A DNA stretch of 64,000 nt from Candidatus Obscuribacterales bacterium. Lineage in GTDB: Bacteria; Cyanobacteriota; Vampirovibrionia; Obscuribacterales; Obscuribacteraceae. How positions within the stretch are numbered: position 1 is the stretch's first letter; the number at the start of each line of letters is the position of its first letter. Location: contig JAKFVQ010000003.1 of assembly GCA_021732085.1 (NCBI GenBank), forward strand, positions 1 to 64,000, given 5' to 3'. This document shows, one piece after another, positions 26,530-34,416 of the stretch. Position numbers and translations under genes: made by a program. The notes beneath the pieces are model-generated. The model searched no databases and was not told the origin of the DNA. It was given only the letters and a program-made list of their open reading frames with translations.

Positions 26530-26728
26530 TATATTAACCTTCATTGTTCCTTGATGAACGCCTGTCCTCGAAGATCTGGTGCCCATTCGGATAATTCTAA
26601 TCTGACGGTAGCGAACAGATATACTATTGGTATCATATGTAGTGGTCTCTGACATGCCACCTCAAATGGTGCCCTCCTCTGGAAAAAGTTTGCTTATATC
26701 CGATGTGTGAGTGTCGGATATCTTTTTT
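26530..26728 (+). ncRNA. Candidate small RNA ending at a strong terminator
   Basis: Proposed only because the terminator at 26696-26728 must end something on the plus strand and no reading frame lies before it. The left limit is a guess from the TATATT box at 26530-26535; a TTGACA at 26501 is 23 bases away, too far for a standard promoter. No known RNA family was recognised. Confidence 0.25.
26696..26728 (+). terminator. Rho-independent terminator without an upstream gene
   Basis: ATATCCGA (26696-26703) pairs perfectly with TCGGATAT (26714-26721) around a ten-base loop, followed by CTTTTTT. Orientation is plus by the T-tract. Confidence 0.75.
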
Positions 26729-26974
26729 AGCGACGCATTTTTCGTAGCACTAAGTGTCTCCTGGATGTCTGTCACCCTAATAAGTTCGGAACGTCAGAAT
26801 CTGATAAAGCCGTGTCTGGGTGTATGGGGACCATAAGGTACAGCTCTGGGGTCTGCGACTCTTGGGCTCAGGGGCGGGAATGCGAAAAGTGGGCATAATA
26901 TTCGGGTCAGATAGCTGTTTTGTGTCGGATAAAGCTGGCTGATCCGTGAGTGACATTTGGTCGTACTGCAAGCA

Positions 26975-29170
26975 ATGCAAGTAGAACTGAAAATCAAACA
27001 CAAAGGGCTGATTCTGGTTGCGGTCCCGCTTTTGTTCGAACTCGTTTTCCTGGCAGTTCTTTCGGGGCTTCTCAGGCAGGCCGATTATAAAACCTGGCAA
27101 GAGATGCATTCGAAGACTGTTGTGTACGAATCCAGCGCTTTGTCTAGACTCTTCCATGATGCCGGCATCGCGATGGGTGGCTACGCTCTGACAAAGAGCC
27201 CCTTATTTCGCGAGCGTTTCGATTCCATAGTCTCTTCAATTCCCAGGGAATTTAAGCATCTTCAAAAATTGGTGGGACGTAATTCCTCTCAGAAAGGCAG
27301 CTTAAAGCGTCTTGAGACTTATACAAACTCTGGATTGCATCTCTTGTCTACTGCTCGCGATGCTATCGAAATCGGCGGAGAAGGTGTTTCGCGTGTTCGC
27401 AGCCTCTACAGCGAGATGAAAGGTGTTTCGAAGAACATCAGCACTGAGCTCGACAATCTGACCGCCGAAAGCAGGAAAATCGAGGAAGATGGTCCGAATG
27501 CGAGAAAACAGTCCGACCAGATGGTTCGTGTCTTTCTTGCAATTGGTGTTCTGTTCAATATAGGTCTAGCCTTCGTTCTTTCGTACTTCTTTAGTAATGG
27601 AATTACGAAAAGACTTTTCATTCTTACGGATAATGCAAATCGCCTGGCACGCGCCGAGCAGCTTTCAGATCCAATTAAAGGCACTGACGAAATAGCTCAT
27701 CTCGATGCCGTATTTCATAACATGGCTGATGCTTTGGCTGAAGCAAGCCGGAAAGAAAGAGCAATCGTCGAGAATGCTGCCGATGTTATTTGCTCAATCG
27801 ATGCCGACAATAAATTCACTAAAATTTCTCCTGCATGTAAGAAACTTTGGGGATATGAACCTTCTGAGTTAATCGGTACGCGCTATTTGAACCTGGTGAT
27901 AAGCGATGATGTAGAAGAGACTGCAATTGCAACACGTGCTCTCAGAAAAGGGCAGCACACCGCTTCGTTCGAAACCAGAACCTATCGAAAAGATAGGTCA
28001 ATCGTAACTGTTCTCTGGTCCGCATTCTGGTCACCGACAGAGAATTCTATGTTCTGTGTCGCGCACGATATTACTGAGCGCAAATTGATTGAAGAGGCAT
28101 TGAAGGAGAGCGAGCGGCGAGTCAGGTCCATAATTGAAAACACTCTTGTGTCTTTGATTGTGATTGATCGTTTCGGCATGATTGAATTAGTCAATCCGCA
28201 AACGGAAAAATCATTTGGCTATCCAGCCGAGGCTGTCCTTGATCAAAACATCGGTATCTTGTTTCCGCAATTCATGTCGGCCGAGGATAACTTCATTGAA
28301 GAATTGTTCGCGCAAGCCTCAGGCCGGATAGCTGATTTAGAAATGATGCGAGCCGATGGAGAACTGTTTCCTGTTGAATTTTCGCTTTCCCAACTCGAGA
28401 CTAACGAGGGAACCCGTTTCATTGCAAACATTCTCGATGTTTCCGAAAGACAAGAGTTCGAAAAGTTAAAGCGCGAATTCGTCTCGACCGTGAGCCATGA
28501 ATTGCGAACGCCTCTTACTTCAATTCGTGGCTCTTTGACATTGTTAAATACCGGCATGCTGGGCAATCTCAATGAGAAGGGTGAGCGGATGGTGAGTATC
28601 GCTGAACGCAATACAATTCGCTTGATCAACTTAATCAACGACATCTTGGATGTTGAGCGTTTGGCTTCAGGTAGAGTGGAAATGCAATTTGATAATACAG
28701 AAGTTTCCAGCATCATCGAACGTTCTGTCGAATCCGTGCGTTCATTTGCGGATCAGCACTCAGTCAAACTTGAAGTGGGTGATCTGCGACCGCTCACTCG
28801 CGTCTATGCTGACGGCGATCGAATAATTCAAGTCGTGATCAACCTTTTGTCGAACGCAGTGAAATTCTCGCCCAAAGATAGCACCGTAACTCTTAACATA
28901 AAAGAAGAGACCGAGTGGGTGGAGCTGCAAGTTATCGATCGCGGGCGCGGTATTCCGGAAAAATATAAGGCTCTTGTTTTTGAACGCTTTCAACAAGTCG
29001 AAGTCTCGGATGCGAAGCGAAAGGGTGGCACAGGCCTGGGTCTTGCAATCTGCAAAGGAATTATTGAGCAGCATAAAGGTTCTATAGGCGTTGAAAGTGA
29101 AGAAGGGAAAGGCAGCACTTTCTGGTTCCGTCTTCCGAAAGCTCCTCAAGGTGAGGCTGTGATGGCATGA
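26975..29170 (+). CDS. Sensor histidine kinase, intact, with two PAS domains
   Basis: 731 residues from ATG 26975, preferred to TTG 26957 because it places the start as in the paralogue at 16267. Layout: membrane segment with the PLLFELVF signature, extracytoplasmic domain, membrane segment 2 (about 184-207), HAMP, PAS 1 (about 265-385), PAS 2 (about 385-490), HisKA with His508 in TVSHELRTPL, and HATPase with NLLSNAVKFSP, DRGRGI and GGTGLGLA. It is the complete member of a three-kinase paralogous set in this window. Its stop overlaps the ATG of the response regulator gene (ATGA), so that protein is the likely phosphate acceptor. Confidence 0.95.
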   Translation: MQVELKIKHKGLILVAVPLLFELVFLAVLSGLLRQADYKTWQEMHSKTVVYESSALSRLFHDAGIAMGGYALTKSPLFRERFDSIVSSIPREFKHLQKLVGRNSSQKGSLKRLETYTNSGLHLLSTARDAIEIGGEGVSRVRSLYSEMKGVSKNISTELDNLTAESRKIEEDGPNARKQSDQMVRVFLAIGVLFNIGLAFVLSYFFSNGITKRLFILTDNANRLARAEQLSDPIKGTDEIAHLDAVFHNMADALAEASRKERAIVENAADVICSIDADNKFTKISPACKKLWGYEPSELIGTRYLNLVISDDVEETAIATRALRKGQHTASFETRTYRKDRSIVTVLWSAFWSPTENSMFCVAHDITERKLIEEALKESERRVRSIIENTLVSLIVIDRFGMIELVNPQTEKSFGYPAEAVLDQNIGILFPQFMSAEDNFIEELFAQASGRIADLEMMRADGELFPVEFSLSQLETNEGTRFIANILDVSERQEFEKLKREFVSTVSHELRTPLTSIRGSLTLLNTGMLGNLNEKGERMVSIAERNTIRLINLINDILDVERLASGRVEMQFDNTEVSSIIERSVESVRSFADQHSVKLEVGDLRPLTRVYADGDRIIQVVINLLSNAVKFSPKDSTVTLNIKEETEWVELQVIDRGRGIPEKYKALVFERFQQVEVSDAKRKGGTGLGLAICKGIIEQHKGSIGVESEEGKGSTFWFRLPKAPQGEAVMA

Positions 29171-29532
29171 AGATTCTAATCATTGATGATGAGGAAGACA
29201 TTCGCTACGTTTGCGGAAGCAGCCTGGAATTAATCGGCGGCGTTGACGTCTTCGAAGCTGATGGCGGCCATCAGGGAATTAATCTTGCCGCGTCAGAAAA
29301 GCCCGACGCCATCCTTCTGGACATGATCATGCCGGACATGGATGGTGCTGCCACAATTACTGCATTAAAGAAGAATCCTGAGACAGCCTCAATTCCTGTA
29401 ATTTTCCTTACAACCAGAACTTTAAGCCTAGATTTTGCGAGAATGAAGAGTCTAGGGGCCGCTGGCTGGATAGTAAAACCGTTTGATCCAATGACTATTA
29501 CTGACCAGATCAAAGAGATTATAAATAAGTGA
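29167..29532 (+). CDS. CheY-like single-domain response regulator
   Basis: 121 residues, a receiver domain only. Acidic pair DDEED (7-11), phosphoacceptor Asp52 in LLDMIMPDMDG, Thr82/83 and Lys104 in VKPFDP are all in place. There is no DNA-binding or output domain, so it must act by protein contact or pass phosphate on. The gene overlaps the kinase gene by four bases upstream and the next gene by four bases downstream, forming a tight three-gene operon. Confidence 0.95.
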   Translation: MKILIIDDEEDIRYVCGSSLELIGGVDVFEADGGHQGINLAASEKPDAILLDMIMPDMDGAATITALKKNPETASIPVIFLTTRTLSLDFARMKSLGAAGWIVKPFDPMTITDQIKEIINK

Positions 29533-31292
29533 AATCCATAGATCGATTATCACCTACTGCAAAGTTCCTTCTGGTATTGCTAATCAATTTCTTCATACCA
29601 GGATTGGGCAATATAGTTGTTATCGGAAGGTCTTTCGGTAACTGCGTTCTTTTTCTCTTTTGTTTTTGGGCTTGGACCGGAGGGAATCATGCCATAACAT
29701 TTGGCTGGGCAGTCTTGATGGCAGTAAAGGCTTTAACTGAACTGTATCCACCTGAATCAGTTACGAATTCTCGCATCCGCAATGCGTACCCACAGAAATC
29801 AGAACCAATAACTCGTACTTTAGAGACTGAAGAAAATTCCTATGCGTCGTCCAACTTTAATCAAAAATTGAGAGAGTTGGAGAAGCGCGATTTCAATGCT
29901 GAACTTGTTGCTCATAAGAAGAAATCGCGTGAGTTTGAAATGCAAGCCGGAGATCGGCTATCTGACGAAGAATTCGAGTGGGACGATAGAGATTCTGATC
30001 ATCTTGAAGCTCAGCCAGAAGTGCCGAAGATTTCAGCAAGGGACGCGGTAGCTCAGGATTCGAGGGAGCAATATGGCAGTGAATTGCCTGCAGGTTACTC
30101 AGATTATGTGACTATACCAAAGGCTAAGAGTGAGAAGAACGAGCCGCTTCATGTTTACGCTAAGGATTCGACGAAGGCTCGTTCTGATTCCAAACTCAAA
30201 CCGCCGCCGCTGCCTTCGTATTCGGCTGATCCTGTGCAGGCAGCTCGAAAACCTACGGGGACTGTACCTGAAGGAACGCCAAAATTAGTTCAGCCGGATT
30301 TGCCCGCGGTTTCTTCCGCTGATGTCCAGGGCGTCGAACTCTCAGAACGCGGTGGTTTAGCTCACAATGATTCTGCCCACGTGAAAATAAAGTCCGACTC
30401 GGAGACCGACTACAAACCGTATCAAACCGGTCGCTCCAGTGAGAGAGCGGAGCGTGAGCTAGTTTCTGTTTCAGGTGCTTCTGTTGGAAGAACGGATATC
30501 GAACCATCTTTTTCAAGCGGTTCTGCAAGCCAGGGTCTCCAGTCTACTTCTGATGGGAGCGCAGGCTTCCAGCCTGCTTCTTCTAGCCGCATCGATCCAA
30601 ACATAGCAAGTGTCAACGCCGTTTCGTCAGCCATTTCCCTTACCGAGTCGAGCACTGCCAACTTAGTGCAGCCATCCAGCGCAACTTTGCTGAATGAGTC
30701 GAGCAACGCGAGCCTACTTTCCCATCGAGCAGTCTCAAGTTCGTCCGGGGAATCAACAGCTTCCGTGAAGTCAGCTACCGACGGCTTGCTTAAGAATACA
30801 TCCAGTACAAATCTGATCGAGAATTCCTCCCTGGCTACAGCCAGTCTTAGTAAATCGGGTTCGGAGCAGCTAGTTACAAGCACAACGGACCAGTTACTGA
30901 GCTCCACCGGTGGTCCAAGCACCTCCTTACTTTCCAATGTCTTATCCGGCGCTGCTTACTCAGATCCTCTTCAAACTGTTATGAGCGCTGGCAGTAGCAT
31001 CTTGGGACCAGGACTTTCAGGCAGTTCTTTGAATTCTGACACTCCCTCCCTGATGACAGGCACTAGTAGTAGTAGTAGCTCCGCAGCCGACATCAGTGGG
31101 CAAGGCGAAAGTGCCTTTGGGCAAGGATTTTTCGGGGGATCCGATGTCTTAAATCTCGGCTCAAACACAGCCGATATTTTCGCCGCATTTGGCGTACCCA
31201 TCAGCTCCAGCGCTCCGGAAACGACTAACTGCTCCAAATGTGGGGCTCTCTTAGACTGCAAATCGTCCGCCTGCTCTGCTTGCGCCGGATAG
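29529..31292 (+). CDS. Membrane protein with Ser-rich linker and C-terminal zinc ribbon
   Basis: 587 residues from GTG 29529, overlapping the response regulator stop. Hydrophobic segments at about 10-75 give two or three membrane spans. A charged region rich in Glu, Lys and Pro follows, then from about 270 to 560 an extreme Ser/Thr/Leu-rich stretch with degenerate ten-residue units of the type LxESSxANL. The end carries Cys568, 571, 577, 582 and 585 in a zinc-ribbon arrangement. The coding region includes a REP-like repeat read in frame (30554-30580) as GSAGFQPAS. The operon position suggests an output of the kinase/regulator pair. Function is not recognised. Confidence 0.75.
   Translation: MKSIDRLSPTAKFLLVLLINFFIPGLGNIVVIGRSFGNCVLFLFCFWAWTGGNHAITFGWAVLMAVKALTELYPPESVTNSRIRNAYPQKSEPITRTLETEENSYASSNFNQKLRELEKRDFNAELVAHKKKSREFEMQAGDRLSDEEFEWDDRDSDHLEAQPEVPKISARDAVAQDSREQYGSELPAGYSDYVTIPKAKSEKNEPLHVYAKDSTKARSDSKLKPPPLPSYSADPVQAARKPTGTVPEGTPKLVQPDLPAVSSADVQGVELSERGGLAHNDSAHVKIKSDSETDYKPYQTGRSSERAERELVSVSGASVGRTDIEPSFSSGSASQGLQSTSDGSAGFQPASSSRIDPNIASVNAVSSAISLTESSTANLVQPSSATLLNESSNASLLSHRAVSSSSGESTASVKSATDGLLKNTSSTNLIENSSLATASLSKSGSEQLVTSTTDQLLSSTGGPSTSLLSNVLSGAAYSDPLQTVMSAGSSILGPGLSGSSLNSDTPSLMTGTSSSSSSAADISGQGESAFGQGFFGGSDVLNLGSNTADIFAAFGVPISSSAPETTNCSKCGALLDCKSSACSACAG
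30554..30580 (+). repeat. REP-like repeat, copy 3, inside a gene
   Basis: The best-formed copy: TGGGAGC, then GCAGGCT and AGCCTGC forming a perfect 7-base-pair hairpin with a three-base loop. It is read in frame within the Ser-rich part of the host gene. Confidence 0.6.
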
Positions 31293-31405
31293 TCCTGCGA
31301 GGCTGTCATAATTTCAGATTTTTACGTTATCGGAACGGCTTCTTGAGGAATATCTTTTAGAAGCGGTTTGGCCTGTTTGCTTGGGCTTGGCGAGGCAACT
31401 AAAAG

Positions 31406-33079
31406 ATGACATACTCGGGCGAAATTGAGCAATTAATCCAAGACTCGATTAACGCCATTCAGGAAAATAGAATTCCCGATGCAGAGCGGGATCTGAAAAA
31501 GGCGATTGCGCTTTTCTCCCAGGATCCTGAGGCTGAGCTACTGTGTCCTGAATTTGCTTATCTTCTGATACTGCTCGCTACTGCTTACACCCGTTGGGAA
31601 AAGACTGACAAAGCAGAAACGCTCTATTTCAAGGCCATTGAAACTCTCGAACAATCCGTGGAGCCCGCAAACAAATTGCTGTGCAAAGCTTTGAACGAAT
31701 TGGCGGAGCTTTATCTGGCGGTCAACAAATTGGTTCAAGCTGCACCACTTCTTGAAAGGGCGAACACCATCGCAGAAGAGTGGCTTTCGAAAGAAGACGC
31801 TGAAAGCATGTTCATTATGCGCAACCTTTCCAGAGTATCCTTTCGCCTGGGCAAATTCACACAAGCCAAGAATCTTGCCGAAAAACTTCTAAAAACACAA
31901 GAAACAGTATTCGGTAGCAGGCATGCCGAAGTCTCTGACACGCTTGAGTTGCTGGGCACGATCAATCAGTCGAATCGTAAATATGATGCGGCATCAGCAC
32001 AATACAAACGTGCGCTGTCCATTCAGGAGGGACTATACGGATCTCAAAGTGACGGAGTTGCCCGTGTTCTGCGTAAGTTGGCTTCATTGCATTGCGATCG
32101 TCATGATCACACCTTAGCAAAACCACTGCTGAAAAAAGCACTGGCGATTAAGAAGACACTGAAGCGAACTCAAGATGAAGAGTACGGCTATCTCTATCAT
32201 CAGTTGGCAGAAGTATATTACGTCGAATGCAACTACCAACCCTCGGAACTCTATTTCAAAAAGGCACTTGCTATTCGCAAGCGCTTGATAGGCTCTCATT
32301 GTCTCGAGGTTGCCGATACGCTTTCTGGGCTAGGCAAATTGCATTGTGCTTTGAAGCGATACAAAGAAGCTGAGCAGAGTCTAAATTTTACGTTGCAAAT
32401 TCAGATGGATCTTCTCGGTCCATATAATAAGGAAGTTGCATCAACTTTGTCGAAGCTGGCAGGCGTGTATATGTCTCAAGGGCGCTTCAACGAAGCTAAC
32501 TTGATGAAGGATCAAGCAATGACCTGTCAGGTGCAGCACATGCAACTGACTGTTGATGACTTTGATCCATACGACAGAGCGGTTTTGTATCACAGTCAGG
32601 GCGCCTACAAAGAGGCGGAAGAGTTCTATCATAAAGCACTTGCTAAGGTCGAGCGGAATCTTGGAACAGACCATTTTCGTCTTGCGGAAATATTGACAAA
32701 GTTGGCTGAATTGCATCGATCTGTTGAACGCTACGACAAAGCAGAAATGCTCTTGTTGCAAGCGCTGAAGATCTTCCAGCGTATGCAGCATCGCGCGGTA
32801 CTAACAACTTATGCAGTTCTTGCCGATCTATATATGTTCCAAGAGAGGCATCGCGAAGCCGAGGATATCTATGTTCAAGCTTTAGCTATGATTGAGGATG
32901 CAGCTGGCGTTCGTCAAAGCGATCAACTATCGATCATGGGTGGCTATGAGAAATTATTGAGCGTCACTGGACGAAAAGCAGAGGCCGATAAAATCCGCAC
33001 AAAGCTGCGCGCAATCAGAAAGAAAACCAAGAGTTATCAGGCTATTATCGAGAAGCCGGTTCGGCCAGAATCTGTTTAA
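31406..33079 (+). CDS. Kinesin-light-chain-type TPR protein
   Basis: 557 residues, almost wholly tetratricopeptide repeats of the 42-residue kinesin light chain type, visible as recurrent 'Ax.LLe.AL.I.e...G..H..VA.tL..La.ly...gry.eAe' text from about residue 40 to 520. No signal peptide or membrane segment, so it is probably a cytoplasmic scaffold. There is no enzymatic domain. Start ATG 31406 has only a weak AAAAG nearby. It is separated from the zinc-ribbon gene by 113 bases and may have its own promoter. Confidence 0.85.
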   Translation: MTYSGEIEQLIQDSINAIQENRIPDAERDLKKAIALFSQDPEAELLCPEFAYLLILLATAYTRWEKTDKAETLYFKAIETLEQSVEPANKLLCKALNELAELYLAVNKLVQAAPLLERANTIAEEWLSKEDAESMFIMRNLSRVSFRLGKFTQAKNLAEKLLKTQETVFGSRHAEVSDTLELLGTINQSNRKYDAASAQYKRALSIQEGLYGSQSDGVARVLRKLASLHCDRHDHTLAKPLLKKALAIKKTLKRTQDEEYGYLYHQLAEVYYVECNYQPSELYFKKALAIRKRLIGSHCLEVADTLSGLGKLHCALKRYKEAEQSLNFTLQIQMDLLGPYNKEVASTLSKLAGVYMSQGRFNEANLMKDQAMTCQVQHMQLTVDDFDPYDRAVLYHSQGAYKEAEEFYHKALAKVERNLGTDHFRLAEILTKLAELHRSVERYDKAEMLLLQALKIFQRMQHRAVLTTYAVLADLYMFQERHREAEDIYVQALAMIEDAAGVRQSDQLSIMGGYEKLLSVTGRKAEADKIRTKLRAIRKKTKSYQAIIEKPVRPESV

Positions 33080-33260
33080 TTGATCGATTAGTTTTGTGTT
33101 GATGCACGACTATTTGCTAGCACCGGTTGCGCATTTTCCCACCCAGAGTCGTGACAAAAGAGTCCGCTCCTCCACAGAGTCAAGGCTACGTGCTCTCAGT
33201 GGTGGATGCCAGGCACTGCCAGTGAGTCGTATTCTTGCTCTGGCTGGGTAAATAGCTTGT

Positions 33261-34298
33261 ATGACAGTTTTCTTTGCTCCAATTGCACGATTATTAGGTG
33301 ACCTGGTCGTTTGCTTGCAGCCTTTGCAGGAACTGATTGCCTCGGGTGAGGAAGTTCACTTAGTGGTAAGGTCGCAATCTCAGCTGGGTTTGGCTGAGTG
33401 TATTCCCGGTCTAGCCGGACATATTCTTGAGCCGGCATTTCTGGAAAGATACAACACTGAAAAATCAGTGACATCGTTCAAGAAACTCTTGTTGGATAAT
33501 TCTTCGGCTGACCCCTGTCTCGAGCGCAAAACTTTATCAACAGGCACTACTGACAGCAAGGTTCTAAATCTACGCGACCACCCACTGCAAACAGACTTCG
33601 TTTGGGGTTCGGCGGCCTATGAGTTGAAGTACCCTGGATATCGTATTTCGAAAGTCATTTCCGAGGTTAGCACGTCGTTCGGTGTGCATTATGATCCATT
33701 AGTCCTGCGTCCGCTAAAATCCGCGTCTATAAAAGGAATGCATGCGAAGACTGTTCTTATCCCTGGCACGGCCAGTCCGATCAAATCGTGGTCGACAGCT
33801 TCATGGTTGCGAACATACAGAACACTCTCTTCTCGAGGAGAAAGCTGCATCCTCATTGGCGAGCCCGAAAAGTATGATCAAGTGCAAGAACTGATTGACG
33901 CAGGCATCCCATGGAAGCCCACGCCAACACTAACAGACGCTATAAACATTATCAGTTCGGCTGCAAGAGTGGTTTCCGTGGACACTGGTCTTATGCATCT
34001 GGCTGTGCATCAAGGGACACCGACAATCGCGTTGTTTCGTGCTGATGCATTCTTCGCTCGCAATTTCCCACACGTTCGAAACTTGTTCGCCGCGCCTTGC
34101 GAAAGAGAATGTGTGGAACAAGAGTTCAATCGACAGCCGAACGGTTCAATCTTCTATTCAAGCTGGGATGAGGAGAGTTCAGTCAATTACTGGTCCACGC
34201 TGAATTGCCTTAGCTCGGGGAAACGATGCATGGAATCTATTTCGGTAGCATCGGTTCTCGAAGCGATCGACAAAGTTCGGACTCCTGTTAGAGTTTAA
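33261..34298 (+). CDS. Glycosyltransferase family 9 (heptosyltransferase-like)
   Basis: 345 residues with the two-domain GT-B layout. The C-terminal half has the GT9 donor-site signature DTGLMHLA at about 240-247 followed by QGTPTIALF, and an IPGTASPIKSW segment like the start of the second Rossmann domain. GT9 enzymes add heptose or related sugars to lipopolysaccharide core or other surface glycans. The N-terminal half keeps a 'LGDLVVCLQPLQEL' start in place of the more usual G-D-x-x-x-T-P segment. No other glycan gene is next to it. Confidence 0.8.
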   Translation: MTVFFAPIARLLGDLVVCLQPLQELIASGEEVHLVVRSQSQLGLAECIPGLAGHILEPAFLERYNTEKSVTSFKKLLLDNSSADPCLERKTLSTGTTDSKVLNLRDHPLQTDFVWGSAAYELKYPGYRISKVISEVSTSFGVHYDPLVLRPLKSASIKGMHAKTVLIPGTASPIKSWSTASWLRTYRTLSSRGESCILIGEPEKYDQVQELIDAGIPWKPTPTLTDAINIISSAARVVSVDTGLMHLAVHQGTPTIALFRADAFFARNFPHVRNLFAAPCERECVEQEFNRQPNGSIFYSSWDEESSVNYWSTLNCLSSGKRCMESISVASVLEAIDKVRTPVRV

Positions 34299-34416
34299 CT
34301 TCAACCCGTTTGGTGTAATTTCATTGCGAGAAATGAAAGTGCGCAGTCGTTTCCGGCAATGAGTGTTGTGACGTTCTAGTTATATGTGCTTGGAAGCAAG
34401 CCGAATCATCGCCCAA

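Larger units (their letters stand above)
26464..26974. other. Divergent intergenic region with an orphan terminator
   Basis: 511 bases between the helicase gene and the third histidine kinase. It carries a textbook plus-strand terminator (26696-26728) although no plus-strand gene lies upstream, and a TATATT box at 26530-26535. No convincing small ORF is present. The stretch after 26740 should hold the promoter of the kinase gene; a CATAATATT at about 26894-26902 is a possible -10. Confidence 0.5.

Noticed and set aside
26501-26535. TTGACA and TATATT as a standard promoter
   Set aside because: The spacing is 23 bases, too long for a normal sigma-70 site; kept only as a weak hint for the small RNA.
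30600-31100. Ser-codon repeats as a CRISPR or satellite array
   Set aside because: The units differ in length and sequence and keep the reading frame; they are low-complexity coding sequence.
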